A stretch of DNA of 64,000 bases from Methanosarcina sp. KYL-1 (lineage in GTDB: Archaea > Halobacteriota > Methanosarcinia > Methanosarcinales > Methanosarcinaceae): assembly GCF_024372725.1 (NCBI RefSeq), contig NZ_VOUA01000003.1, positions 186,001 through 250,000 on the forward strand, given 5' to 3'. Within the stretch, counting starts at the first letter, position 1, and each line of letters opens with the position of its first letter. This document shows, piece by piece, positions 9,317 to 18,731 of the stretch. Position numbers and translations under genes: made by a program. Below the pieces are notes generated by a model that was given only the letters and a program-made list of their open reading frames with translations, searched no databases and was not told the origin of the DNA.

Positions 9317-10709
9317 AAGATTGCACCTTTTCCAGCAAATGCTCGGCATTCAATTTGTGGTTTTCCAAATCTTTAAGAAAAGAGCTGGATATATCAAGCA
9401 CTAATTCTCTTTTTTCTGAAGGTACAAAGGGTGTTTCATTCGATTTTTTTTGAATGGTGAGATAAGATTTTGTGTCATCAATAATTTCCAGAAGTGAACT
9501 CAAAGAATCTTCACAAGCTTTAACAAAAGTATCTTTAGTCCTTGGGTCCACAGCCTTTTGAGTCCCCTTTCTAATTTTTATGGGTGGAGTTGAATCAAAC
9601 CATTTGGTAAATGAATCGTTGTCATAACCGGATTTCCCACTATAATTAAGCACATCTTCTGTTATCTCGGTGTCGTAAATATTTTCCGTATAAAAGAATG
9701 TATCAGAGATACCTTTTTCAAGATCCTTATGGTTCAATTCCCAGCTATTTAACTTCTCATTGTTAGCGCCGCCAAACTGTTTCACACAGTTTTCAATTAT
9801 TTCATTAATCTGCTCTCTATTTTGTTCAAGTGTCCACAAACAATGTCGTAATATAAGGGTATCAACGGGTATTACCTCAGTGCGGTCACACAAAAATGCA
9901 GATGTTTTCAAAATGAGTGCAATTTTCTGCCACCTGCGATCAGAAACATAAACCGCAATTTTGGGATTATCTTTATTAAATTCATCAAGTGAAACTCTGA
10001 TTGAATTTATGATGGTAAATACTTCTCTGGAAATTTTTACATTAACGATTTCCCTGGAAAGTTGCTCAAACTCATCGTGAGAAAACTGTAGTCCGTCCGG
10101 AATTTCAATGTCAGCAGAGACAGCCCCTCCCTCCAATAGTTTTTCAAAATTCTCTCTCTCTTCCATAGGATTTACTATTATTCGCATTACAAAGCGATCA
10201 TAGAGAGCTTCTAATCCTTGATTGGGTGGCGGAGTCTCATTACTTGCAGCAATCAATGCTTTTAATGGAACTTTTTCGTCTTTTCCGCCATTGCAATAAA
10301 TTCTCTCATTTATAATAGTCAATAGTGTGTTTAAAATAGCCGGACTGCTTTTCCATATCTCATCAAGAAAAGCAAAGTCAGCAGTGGGTAAGTAGCCTTC
10401 CGTTTTGCGAATGTAATTGTCCTGTTTTAGTTCTCGAATACTTACAGGTCCAAAAACATCTTCAGGAGTGCTGAATCTTTGCATCAGATACTCAAAATGA
10501 GTTGCATCTTTAAACACCTTTGATATACGACGGGCAATTAGACTTTTCGCTGTGCCTGGCAAGCCATATAAAAAAATTGGCTGCCCTGAAAGGGCTGAAA
10601 GAAGAGAAACTGCAACGATCTCTTCTCGTTCGTACAGTCCATCAGAAAGGATAACAATTAAATCCGTAACTCTCGTTTTCATGGAAATATTTGCTTGCTG
10701 ATGACTCAT
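9297..10709 (-). CDS. ravA: RavA-like MoxR AAA+ ATPase
   Basis: A 470-residue AAA+ protein of the MoxR/RavA type. Walker A is GLPGTAKS (residues 49-56), Walker B is AFLDE (113-117), sensor 1 is in LIAASNE and an arginine-finger region follows (ALYDRFVMR). The C-terminal third is less conserved, as in RavA. It overlaps the start of the ViaA-like gene by about 20 bases, so the two are translationally coupled. AAA+ rings of this class act as chaperones that insert cofactors or remodel metal enzymes with a VWA partner. The start MSHQQ fits the end of homology. An AT-rich region with TATATATA and two palindromes lies upstream. Confidence 0.87.
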   Translation of the reverse strand: MSHQQANISMKTRVTDLIVILSDGLYEREEIVAVSLLSALSGQPIFLYGLPGTAKSLIARRISKVFKDATHFEYLMQRFSTPEDVFGPVSIRELKQDNYIRKTEGYLPTADFAFLDEIWKSSPAILNTLLTIINERIYCNGGKDEKVPLKALIAASNETPPPNQGLEALYDRFVMRIIVNPMEERENFEKLLEGGAVSADIEIPDGLQFSHDEFEQLSREIVNVKISREVFTIINSIRVSLDEFNKDNPKIAVYVSDRRWQKIALILKTSAFLCDRTEVIPVDTLILRHCLWTLEQNREQINEIIENCVKQFGGANNEKLNSWELNHKDLEKGISDTFFYTENIYDTEITEDVLNYSGKSGYDNDSFTKWFDSTPPIKIRKGTQKAVDPRTKDTFVKACEDSLSSLLEIIDDTKSYLTIQKKSNETPFVPSEKRELVLDISSSFLKDLENHKLNAEHLLEKVQSYAISES

Positions 10710-10894
10710 TTTTGATTTCCGCCCATTTAATATTCATTTGACCCTATAATTAAGGGAGTTTCATTCATTATTTTAGTAGTCCCTGTTTTTGAATCACGTT
10801 CATCTACCATTAAAATCACCCGAAGAAAGGTTATCGAGTTAACTACTATATATATACACTTATATTTTATTTTTAATATTTATCGATTTATACG

Positions 10895-10933
10895 TTGACG
10901 TTATACCGTCAAAGGTGTTTACATATATGTAAA
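10895..10933. promoter_or_regulatory. Two palindromes upstream of ravA
   Basis: TTGACG-TTATAC-CGTCAA (10895-10912) and the perfect 16-base palindrome TTTACATATATGTAAA (10918-10933) sit about 190-220 bases before the ravA start. Their spacing and symmetry look like operator sites, but their distance from the likely TATA element (near 10850) leaves the target open. Confidence 0.35.
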
Positions 10934-11024
10934 GAGGTCTGGAGCACGGTTTTCAGGTGAATATCCAAAAACTTGATTTCATTCGTCAAGTGCGTAAGTC
11001 CTAAGAACAAAACTCTCTATCCAT

Positions 11025-11243
11025 GCAAAGAAGTTTGTGAAAAAGGAGTACCCTGCCCTTTCGATAAAGCTGTAGGAGCAAAAGATGAAAGAAACCCTTA
11101 AGGAAATCCGGAATAAAGCCCGGCTTGCCTGCCTTGAAGAAATAAGGAACGAGAAATATCCCCTTGCCCGCTGCAGGAAAGTAGCCCTGCTTGTAGGTCA
11201 GTTACCGGCAGCCATGATCCCGGCAAAATGTGAATATAGGTAA
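11025..11243 (+). pseudogene. Broken copy of the HEAT-protein C-terminus
   Basis: The frame reads AKKFVKKEYPALSIKL, an in-frame TAG (11073-11075), then EQKMKETLKEIRNKARLAC, LEEIRNEKYPLARCRKVALL and VGQLPAAMIPAKCEYR. This aligns along its length with the end of the HEAT protein at 3417-6305 (KKFEQKGHPALKQ, then LKDTLEEIREKARFAC, then LEDIRNEKHLLSRCR). About 60 residues are missing between RLAC and LEEI. It is therefore a truncated, internally deleted duplicate. A 52-residue frame from the ATG at 11085 remains open. UAG can mean pyrrolysine in Methanosarcina, but the missing front and the deletion argue for decay. Confidence 0.8.
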
Positions 11244-11495
11244 ATGGATCAACTATTATATTTTTCCTGTGACTGAAAATCCATCAAATTTGAAGAGGAT
11301 GCGAGAATCCTGAATGAAAACGTAAAAGAAATGAAGACCGCTATTTCAGCCCGGAACTTAAAATGTGAGTTCTCCAATTTCTTTATCCAGGTCAACACTC
11401 AGGCGGGCAAGTTTTTCATCCCTTCCCTGCAGGTCCAAAAGCTCATCGAGCAAGAACACTTCGCAGCGGTTTTTGCCTTTCCTGTGTTTTCCAAT

Positions 11496-11990
11496 CTAAT
11501 CATAGTCAAAACAAAGGCTATCGTAACCCGCTACATATCCGAACCATTCCGGAGGAACAGGGAGAGCTGAAAAAAGGGGTATTGCAGTTTCGAAATAGTT
11601 CCTGCATTCCTTTTTTTTGGAGAGCTGGCACCAATTGTCTATCATGAACTTTATTTTTTGGGCTTTAACCGTGAAAGCAAGGGGGTAGATTTTGCAGAGG
11701 AGGGGCTTAAATTCCGCACACTCGCACCTGTCAGTTTCCGTGTTTAAAAAAGGGCACAACTCTCCTAATTTTAATACATAGATTTGGGTCCCGTCATCCA
11801 TTTCCAGGATATCCAGGTACCGGGCTTCGAATTCTGAAACACTTATGCCCATTTTCCCTGCCATGTATTCTTTTTCACCGGGGAGCAGGGTCCCGACTTT
11901 TTTATGCTCACATGCCCCTCCGCATTTTCTGCAAATCTTGAAAGTATTTTTAGTACTTCCGCTAAAAATATTATGAAATTTTTCGAACAT
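11496..11990 (-). CDS. YkgJ-type CxxCxxxC cluster protein
   Basis: A 164-residue cysteine-rich cytoplasmic protein from the ATG at 11990 (an upstream TTG extension to 12041 has no support). It carries the YkgJ pattern: an N-terminal CRKCGGACE, then LCPFL....DRCECAEFKPLLC. In this family the cysteines bind a metal, zinc or an iron-sulfur cluster. The function in archaea is not established. The gene stands alone. The 250 bases between it and the HEAT-tail relic hold only a short, unconvincing plus-strand frame. Confidence 0.75.
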   Translation of the reverse strand: MFEKFHNIFSGSTKNTFKICRKCGGACEHKKVGTLLPGEKEYMAGKMGISVSEFEARYLDILEMDDGTQIYVLKLGELCPFLNTETDRCECAEFKPLLCKIYPLAFTVKAQKIKFMIDNWCQLSKKKECRNYFETAIPLFSALPVPPEWFGYVAGYDSLCFDYD

Positions 11991-12041
11991 GTGAACTGGT
12001 ATTTTTTTAAAGATCAACCTCGAACCTCTGCCTGGCAACAA

Positions 12042-12593
12042 AATATAATTGGTTGTATTTTTCTGGAATTATATTTACGTCTATGCTTTCTGCGCGTTTT
12101 TTTGTCATGTTTATGCAATAAATGCGCAGGTTCGATCTGAATCTAAAACGGGGTGATACAGCGCCTGGTGCCTTATGAAAAGTAAAAAGAGTTCATGCAG
12201 AAAAATATACAATGTAATCATGAATTTTTTTCAGAATTTAAGCTGCATATATCAGGCTGCATAATTTAAGTTGCCGCAGGTCCGGGTAGTCAACCGGAAG
12301 TCCCTCTTTCCAGCAGGTCCTGAAGCAGCCAATGCAGCCAATACAGCCAATGCAGCTGCTTCATCTTAAATTATAAAAAATATTTCGTCTGTCATTAAGG
12401 AATCTTTATATATATCTCAATTTTATTTTTATGAACAAGTGTATTGAAGTTGAGCCTCGTGGGCCAGAGTAAAGTTTTTTCCTGTTATCCTGAGACAGGT
12501 GTATCATTTCGGTCTGGCAATTGGTTCGTAGCTGTTTATGCTGGGTAATGGCATTATGCTGTAAATGGTTGTTTCTGCTGCGGGTGAATATTA
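12042..12593. other. Gap with probable promoter of the CHASE4 kinase
   Basis: No gene is seen. A TATA-like CTTTATATATATC lies near 12410, which would give the kinase a leader of about 150 nt. A short run of AGCCAATGCAGCCAATACAG direct repeats sits at 12330-12355. Confidence 0.4.
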
Positions 12594-14738
12594 ATGGATC
12601 TCGGTAAAAAACTGATGGTTATTATTTTCGTAATGTTCGGTCTATTAATCACCCTTTTGATAGCTGCTTCCCATACCGTCCTCCTGTCGAGCTTTTCCGG
12701 CCTGGAGACCCGGGATACTATGGAGAATACGGAAAGAGTCCAGTATGCTATTGCAAGTGAGGCTTCATATCTTGACAAGACCGCTATGGACTGGGCTTAT
12801 TGGGACGATACCTGCGGATTTGTCAGGACCCTGGACCCCGGATATATCCAGTCAAACCTGGGGGACGATACTCTCTTCGAACTCGACCTGAACCTCATGC
12901 TCTTTATTAATGAATCCGGGGTCCCGGTCTACGCGAAGTCCATGGACCTTGTAAATGAGGAGGCTGTTCCCGTGCCCCCGGGTGTCCTGGAAAGGGTTGG
13001 CAGTGGCCTTCTTGTAACCCGGGACAGTACGGACAGCATAGCGGGAGTAATCCTGCTTGAAGAAGGCCCGATGCTTGTTATCGGCCGCCCTATCCTCAAC
13101 AGCCTCGAGGAAGGTCCCGTAAGGGGGACTCTCATCCTGGGGAAGTACCTTGATGATGTTTTCATAGAATCCCTTGAAGAGCGCACCCAATCCTCCTTAT
13201 CTCTCTTTACGGTTGAGGAAGAGATGCCCCCGGATCTTCGGGAAATATTCGATGAAGCTCTCCTGAAAATCGTGGTAAACCCTCTGGGAGAGGAGCGGAT
13301 AGCCGGGTATTTCGTGTTGAAAGATCCGGAAGAGAGCCCTGTGGCTCTGGTGAGGACCGATTATCCCCGTGACCTTTATGCCCAGGGAAAAAAGACCCTG
13401 TATTGCATGTACGGCTTCCTGCTGCTGAGCGTGGTGCTTGTGGGGACCGCAACAAAACTCAGCCTGGACCGCCTCCTTGTCCTGAGGCTGATTGCTGTCG
13501 ACAATTTCCTGAATAAGGTGAAAAAGGAAAAAGACCTGTCCAGGCGGCTTGAAATTGAGGGAGATGACGAGATCCACAGGCTTTCCGGGGGCATCAACGA
13601 GATGCTTGCCAGCATAAGGCTTGCAGAACAGGAGAGCAAAGCCAGGGAACACGAAAAAAAGTTTATCCTGGATTCCCTTGAAGAAATGGTGGTACTTCAG
13701 GACCCGGATTTTAAAATCCTCTGGGCGAACAGGGCGGCCCTGGAACTGCTGAAAATGGAGCTGGAAGACCTCAAAGGGCTTACCGGCAGGGACCTTGAGG
13801 CTATGGGCAGGCTATTTTTCACAAATCCAGGGTGTTTGCAGTTTTCGGCTGACGGCAGCTGGCCGGGTGGGGAATTCGAATCCCCGGAAGGAAAGACCTG
13901 GCTCTTCCGGTCAAAACCCGTCAGAGACGAAGCCGGGAATATAGTTGCCGTTCTGGTGACCGGAATGGAAATTACGGACCGGAAAAACTACGAATTGGAA
14001 CTCTTCCGGGAAAAACAGAATGCTGAGAAAGCGAACCGTGCAAAGAGCGAGTTTCTTGCAAACATGAGCCATGAACTGAGGACTCCCTTAAATTCGGTTA
14101 TAGGTTTTTCGGATATCCTTTCCGAGCAGGTCTTCGGGGAATTGAACGGAAAACAGTTGAAATACGTCCGGAACATCTCCATAAGCGGAAAACATCTTTT
14201 AAAAATCATAAACGAGATCCTGGACCTCTCGAAGGTAGAATCCGGGAAGTTTGAACTGAATTACAGCAGGTTCAGGCTGGCTGAAGCATTTGAGGAAGTC
14301 AGGGAGATGCTTTTCCCCCTGGCAGCAGGAAAAGGGATAACGGTTGAACTCAACATTGACAGGTGCCTGTCCGAAATCTCTGCAGACAGGGCCAGGTTTG
14401 TGCAGGTCCTCTGCAACCTCATGGAAAATGCCATCAAGTTCTCAAACGAAGACGGGCAGGTAAGGGTCGAAGCGTCCCCCAGGGCCGGCCTGGTCGAAAT
14501 CTCGGTATCTGACGACGGGATCGGCATTGCAGAGGAGGACCATGAAAAGCTCTTCAAACCCTTCAGCCAGATCGATTCCTCCTCTTCCAAAATATATCCG
14601 GGGACCGGACTTGGCCTGGCTCTTGTAAAAGAAGTAGTGCAGCTCCACGGAGGCAGCGTCTGGTTTAAAAGTGAAGCCGGAAAGGGGAGCACCTTCGGGT
14701 TTTCTATCCCAATAAACGGCTGGGGTGAAAACCTCTAA
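12594..14738 (+). CDS. CHASE4-HAMP-PAS sensor histidine kinase
   Basis: 714 residues. An N-terminal membrane helix (about 7-30) is followed by an extracellular CHASE4-type sensor (about 45-265, beginning with MDWAYWDDT), a second membrane helix (about 270-292), HAMP (about 293-345), PAS (about 355-465), HisKA with phospho-acceptor His493 in MSHELRTPLN, and HATPase_c (N box NLMENAIKF, G boxes DDGIGI and GTGLGLAL). It is a full-length paralogue of the truncated kinase at the window start and shows what that one lacks. The ATG at 12594 gives the expected short cytoplasmic N-terminus. No partner regulator is next to it. The neighbouring ABC operon is convergent, so co-expression is not implied. 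Confidence 0.92.
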   Translation: MDLGKKLMVIIFVMFGLLITLLIAASHTVLLSSFSGLETRDTMENTERVQYAIASEASYLDKTAMDWAYWDDTCGFVRTLDPGYIQSNLGDDTLFELDLNLMLFINESGVPVYAKSMDLVNEEAVPVPPGVLERVGSGLLVTRDSTDSIAGVILLEEGPMLVIGRPILNSLEEGPVRGTLILGKYLDDVFIESLEERTQSSLSLFTVEEEMPPDLREIFDEALLKIVVNPLGEERIAGYFVLKDPEESPVALVRTDYPRDLYAQGKKTLYCMYGFLLLSVVLVGTATKLSLDRLLVLRLIAVDNFLNKVKKEKDLSRRLEIEGDDEIHRLSGGINEMLASIRLAEQESKAREHEKKFILDSLEEMVVLQDPDFKILWANRAALELLKMELEDLKGLTGRDLEAMGRLFFTNPGCLQFSADGSWPGGEFESPEGKTWLFRSKPVRDEAGNIVAVLVTGMEITDRKNYELELFREKQNAEKANRAKSEFLANMSHELRTPLNSVIGFSDILSEQVFGELNGKQLKYVRNISISGKHLLKIINEILDLSKVESGKFELNYSRFRLAEAFEEVREMLFPLAAGKGITVELNIDRCLSEISADRARFVQVLCNLMENAIKFSNEDGQVRVEASPRAGLVEISVSDDGIGIAEEDHEKLFKPFSQIDSSSSKIYPGTGLGLALVKEVVQLHGGSVWFKSEAGKGSTFGFSIPINGWGENL

Positions 14739-14794
14739 ACGATCTCACCCCCGACACAGGCATGCTTTACAAAAACCGTTTTACAAAAACAGGA

Positions 14795-15898
14795 TTATTC
14801 CTTAACTGCCTGTTCGCTCCTGCTGCCCTGGTAACTTTCAGGGAGCTTCTGCCAGGAAACAGGGGCGTCTCCACTCCGGGCTCCCAGGTCAAGGAAGTAC
14901 TCGTTGTTGTAGTAATACCAGACTTCCACAGCCGGGTACGAGCTATCGCGGTACTCCTCATACGCTATTTTTGAGGTATCCACGGGGACAAGTTCGGAAT
15001 TTTCCTCGTCATAGTAAGGCCCGCCTGTAGGGTCAAGAGGGAACCAGATGCCGTCCTCGCAGACCTCAACCCAGGCATGCCCGCCTGAAACTTCCCCGAA
15101 ATCGGCTTCTCCTACGGCTACCCTCACCGTGCTCTCATCGTATTCTTCCGATGCGATCAGGAGGGAGGCAAGGGTGTTTGCCTGCTCCTCGCAGTCGCTT
15201 ACAGGTTCTCCGGGTATGGGGTTTTTGGAGTAGTCAGGGGTCTCTTCCAGGAACTCTACCGGGGTCAGCCATTTCTCTTTCATGCCGTTGAGGGCTTCGT
15301 CCGACACCCATGCCCAGGAAAGGGCGGCTTCATATATCTCATATTTATCGTCAAGGCCGTTTTCTTCGAGATAGGCGCTTACGGCCTCATCATCAGGGGT
15401 AACATAGGCCTGGGAGTAAGATCCGGCTTCCTGCTGAAGGTTCTGGTTTGGGTTCGGGTTTTGATTCCGATTCTGGTTTTCCAGAACGCGGGTCAGTTCT
15501 TCCCTATCAAGCACTTCCCTGTTGGCCGGGCTTCCTCCCTGGAAGAAAGGATGTATCTGTTTGTTTTGTTCGCTGTCCAACCCGGGCCGGATGTTTTGCG
15601 GGATATTACCGTTACCGGCAGGTGCAGGGAGCTTAAATCCTTCAGGATAGTTGCGAACTTGCATGATTCGGCTTTCGCTTTCACTCTCAATGGCGAATAT
15701 CCAGCTGCTGTGCTGCATTGCAGAGTTCCGGGCTTCGGTGCAGAGCATGTCGTAAATTGCCTCATACTCAGTTTCGCACTCAGTTTCCGGGCCATTTCCG
15801 GAATTTCCTGTTCCCAGGATTCCGCCGGCGCAGGCCGAAGCTGTCAATATAGCCAGCACCAGAAGGGCAGCCGGGAGAATAATAGCGATTCTTTTCAT
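14795..15898 (-). CDS. Secreted transglutaminase-like protein
   Basis: 367 residues with a signal sequence (hydrophobic core about residues 4-22, ending SACAGG). A low-complexity Asn/Pro/Gln linker lies around residues 140-160. The C-terminal half is a transglutaminase-like cysteine-protease fold with the triad Cys236 (SDCEEQA), His274 (SGGHAW) and Asp289 (FPLDPTGG). Members cleave or crosslink peptide substrates outside the cell; the substrate here is unknown. It is the last gene downstream of the MacB-like ABC operon, 132 bases after the permease on the same strand, so it may be co-transcribed and act on the surface layer with that system. Confidence 0.82.
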   Translation of the reverse strand: MKRIAIILPAALLVLAILTASACAGGILGTGNSGNGPETECETEYEAIYDMLCTEARNSAMQHSSWIFAIESESESRIMQVRNYPEGFKLPAPAGNGNIPQNIRPGLDSEQNKQIHPFFQGGSPANREVLDREELTRVLENQNRNQNPNPNQNLQQEAGSYSQAYVTPDDEAVSAYLEENGLDDKYEIYEAALSWAWVSDEALNGMKEKWLTPVEFLEETPDYSKNPIPGEPVSDCEEQANTLASLLIASEEYDESTVRVAVGEADFGEVSGGHAWVEVCEDGIWFPLDPTGGPYYDEENSELVPVDTSKIAYEEYRDSSYPAVEVWYYYNNEYFLDLGARSGDAPVSWQKLPESYQGSRSEQAVKE

Positions 15899-16030
15899 GC
15901 AGATTCCTGCCCCCTATCCTTCTTGACCTTCCATTTTCGCTATCTACATCTTGTTTTTTCAATAAACCGGTTAAAAAGGGCTGTAGACCCTTTCTTTTCA
16001 ACTTCTCTTTCCAATTTCTATCTTTTCAAA

Positions 16031-17278
16031 TCACTCGTACCGCAGGGCGTCCACGGGTTTCAGTTTCGAAGCCCTGTATGCCGGGACCGCTCCCGATAGC
16101 ACCCCGATCAGGACCGCGAGGCCAAGCCCGAAAGCCATCAGGTCTGGAGAAAGGCCTGTACCTGCCCCGCTTCCTCCTCTCATCAGGGTCACGCCCAGAT
16201 AAGGGAACAGTGTGGAAACAAACCCTCCGAGCATCACCCCGAAGACTCCTCCTACGAATCCGACCATCGCGGAGTTGACAACAAAGATCATCAGGATGTC
16301 CCGGTTTTTGGCCCCTATGGCTTTCATTGTGCCGATTTCCTTTGTCTTTTCAAGCACCGAGGTAAACATCGTGTTTGCAATCCCTACGGCTCCGACAAGC
16401 AGGGACACGGCGGCAATGGCCCCCAGGAAGAGGGTCATGGAACTGGTCATTTCGGTTACCGACTCTGCCATGGACAGCGAGGATGATAAGCTAAAGTCCC
16501 TGTCTTTTTCCTGGTGGATCTGGCGGGAGACCATCAATCTCTCTTCGATTTCCTCGATTGTGGGGTCCACAAGGTCTTCACTTTCGACCTTGACCACGAT
16601 GGAATCGAAAACATCTTCTTCCGCATCTTCAATCAGGTTGACTGCCGCATCGAGCGGCATGTAGATCTTCCGATCTTCACTACCGCCTTCCTCTTCCAGG
16701 ACCCCGACAACCCTCACGGACTTGCCGTTGACCGTTATAACCTGGTTGACCCCTATTTCCTGGTCGAAAATTTCCGTGGCAATACTGCTTCCTATGACCG
16801 CTACGTTCTTATCGGCAGGCTCGAGCAGCCTTCCTGACCCCACTTCCAGGGTGTTCATGTACTGCCAGACCTGGGGGTCCACTCCCGTGATGGAAAGAGT
16901 TGCGGTTTCTCCGGCGTAGTCCACTTCTTCACTCCCTGAGATCTGGGTGTCAATGTACAGTACGCCGTCTATCCCCTGGAGCGCGTCAACGTCGTCATCG
17001 GTCAGTTCGGCGTCTGTGGATGAAGAGCCTCCGCCCCCGGGCCCTCCCGGCCCGGGCATCCTTGATTGGGCACCTGAGTAACCCGGTGTAATGGTAATTT
17101 TCGTCAGGTCCATGTCGGCAAGCCTGCTCTGGACCTGGGCCTCCATGGCATCCCCCAGGGAGATAATCCCGACCACAGCTCCTACCCCTATGACAATCCC
17201 GATGATGGTCAGCCAGCTTCGCAGTTTGCTGTGCAGGAGCATATTCAGGGCCATTTTAACGTAGGTTGCGTTTCTCAT
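16031..17278 (-). CDS. MacB/FtsX-type ABC transporter permease
   Basis: 415 residues with the MacB layout: one N-terminal membrane helix (about 18-42, RSWLTIIGIVIGVGAVVGII), a large extracytoplasmic MacB_PCD domain (about 45-270) and three helices at the C-terminus (about 283-405) forming the FtsX domain, with the conserved KTKEIGTMKAIGAKN loop. A Gly/Ser-rich stretch occurs near residues 75-88. Permeases of this class move no solute themselves but couple ATP use to work outside the membrane (lipoprotein, peptide or drug transfer). It partners the ATPase at 18732 and probably the exoprotein between them. Confidence 0.9.
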   Translation of the reverse strand: MRNATYVKMALNMLLHSKLRSWLTIIGIVIGVGAVVGIISLGDAMEAQVQSRLADMDLTKITITPGYSGAQSRMPGPGGPGGGGSSSTDAELTDDDVDALQGIDGVLYIDTQISGSEEVDYAGETATLSITGVDPQVWQYMNTLEVGSGRLLEPADKNVAVIGSSIATEIFDQEIGVNQVITVNGKSVRVVGVLEEEGGSEDRKIYMPLDAAVNLIEDAEEDVFDSIVVKVESEDLVDPTIEEIEERLMVSRQIHQEKDRDFSLSSSLSMAESVTEMTSSMTLFLGAIAAVSLLVGAVGIANTMFTSVLEKTKEIGTMKAIGAKNRDILMIFVVNSAMVGFVGGVFGVMLGGFVSTLFPYLGVTLMRGGSGAGTGLSPDLMAFGLGLAVLIGVLSGAVPAYRASKLKPVDALRYE

Positions 17279-17361
17279 TGCGCATCCCTCCGGTTTTTAC
17301 TGGCTTTCATGTTTCCGGTTCTTTTCAATTTCATTTTTCCGTATCATAGCTCACTTATTCC

Positions 17362-18729
17362 TCACTTATTCAGAATTCCGAAGCTGTATTTCCCTTCCCC
17401 GGATTCTTTTTCTTCGGAGCCTTTCTTACTCTGTTTTTGCCTGCGGTAGAGGAAGACTCCTGCGCCTGCAACTATAACTACCAGGGCATAGTAAACGTAG
17501 GAACTGGTCCCGCTGCTTGTGCCTGCTCCGGGCCTGCTTGTGCTTCCTTCAACTCCCGTGGGGGCTGTAATCTCTACCTTTACGTCCTTTAAAACCGTGA
17601 TCCGTTCTCCTTTTGAATCCGTGTATTCAATCTGGACTTCCAGGGACGGCCTGCCGCCGAAAGCTGCAGCTTTTGCTGTCCCGGCATCTGAGGACTCTCC
17701 GGATTCAGAAACTGAGGCCTGTGTACTCATAACATCGAAAGATGTGATCGTGTAGTCTCCTTTCTCAAGGTTTCCCACAATTGTGGAGGAACTTCCGCTT
17801 GTCCTGAAGTTTTCCTGCTCCGGGATCGATACCTTTACGGAATATGCCTGGTTGTTGCCCACGTTTGCTACGGAAAGGGAGATTTCCCCGGCGTCGCTTT
17901 CCGAGAAGGAAACATCGAAATCGGTTTCTCCGCCGACGAAGAGCCCTGCAGTGGTCTCAATGGTGTTGGTATTGGATTCGTAGTCTTCAAAGGTCAGGTT
18001 TATGTCGAGGGTATAGAGCCCCGGGTCTGCATTTACGTCTGCCATGACCGTGTAGGCAACCGTTACGGACTCATCGGGTTCCAGGTACTTGATGTACTTG
18101 GTGTTGTCCGAGTAGACCGGCAGGATTACGCCTTCGGGGTCTTCCCAGGAGATGACCATGTTTTTCAGGGGAGAGTTTCCGGTATTTGTGATGATGAATT
18201 CAAGGGGTTCTTCCGTTGCCAGGTCGATGTTTGCCTTGTTTATGGTCACGATCTGGGCGTATTCTTTTCCCCTTATCTCTAGCTCGATGGTTTTTGTGCT
18301 GGTGATGGTTTTTGCCGATGACCCGTCCCCGCTTGTTGCAGTTGTGGTGATGTCTATTTCGTATATTCCCTCGGAAGCCCCGGCATCGGTCATGAGCTTG
18401 AATTTCAGGACGGCTGCGTCATCATCATCCTGTCTGGCGTTCAGGTAGGATATCTCTTTTGTCAGGCTCTCTCCGGATACTTTGCCAAACGGGTATTCGG
18501 GTTTTATTTCGACAGAGATGTCTTCCAGATTATTGGTTCCTACGTTTTGCACACTGAGAGTAAGCTCCACGGTTTCTCCGGGTCGGGCAGCATCAGGGTT
18601 CTGGTTTATCAGCTCTACCTGCACGGCTGAGGATTCTATCAGGCCCGTGGCAGCAAGGGCAGTTCCGGTGCTCAGCGAATTTATTGCCAAAAAAAGCACC
18701 AGGACCGTTAACAAGGAAAACTTTTTCAT
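17362..18729 (-). CDS. COG1361/CARDB surface protein of the ABC operon
   Basis: 455 residues: a signal peptide (about 1-27), two or more CARDB/NEW3-type beta-sandwich domains (patterns such as 'RPGETVELTLSVQNVGTNNL' and 'FIITNTGNSPLKNM'), a Ser/Gly/Thr-rich linker (about 400-420) and a C-terminal membrane anchor (YYALVVIVAGAGVFLY) followed by a Lys-rich tail. It is thus a type-I anchored extracellular protein. The gene starts two bases after the stop of the ATPase gene, so translation is coupled. In archaeal genomes such proteins commonly sit between a LolD-like ATPase and a MacB-like permease, probably as the extracytoplasmic partner; the exact role is unknown. Confidence 0.88.
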   Translation of the reverse strand: MKKFSLLTVLVLFLAINSLSTGTALAATGLIESSAVQVELINQNPDAARPGETVELTLSVQNVGTNNLEDISVEIKPEYPFGKVSGESLTKEISYLNARQDDDDAAVLKFKLMTDAGASEGIYEIDITTTATSGDGSSAKTITSTKTIELEIRGKEYAQIVTINKANIDLATEEPLEFIITNTGNSPLKNMVISWEDPEGVILPVYSDNTKYIKYLEPDESVTVAYTVMADVNADPGLYTLDINLTFEDYESNTNTIETTAGLFVGGETDFDVSFSESDAGEISLSVANVGNNQAYSVKVSIPEQENFRTSGSSSTIVGNLEKGDYTITSFDVMSTQASVSESGESSDAGTAKAAAFGGRPSLEVQIEYTDSKGERITVLKDVKVEITAPTGVEGSTSRPGAGTSSGTSSYVYYALVVIVAGAGVFLYRRQKQSKKGSEEKESGEGKYSFGILNK

Positions 18730-18731
18730 TC

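Noticed and set aside
11331-11570. 79-codon plus-strand frame before the YkgJ-type gene
   Set aside because: It overlaps the 3' end of the YkgJ-type gene and shows no ribosome-binding site or family features.
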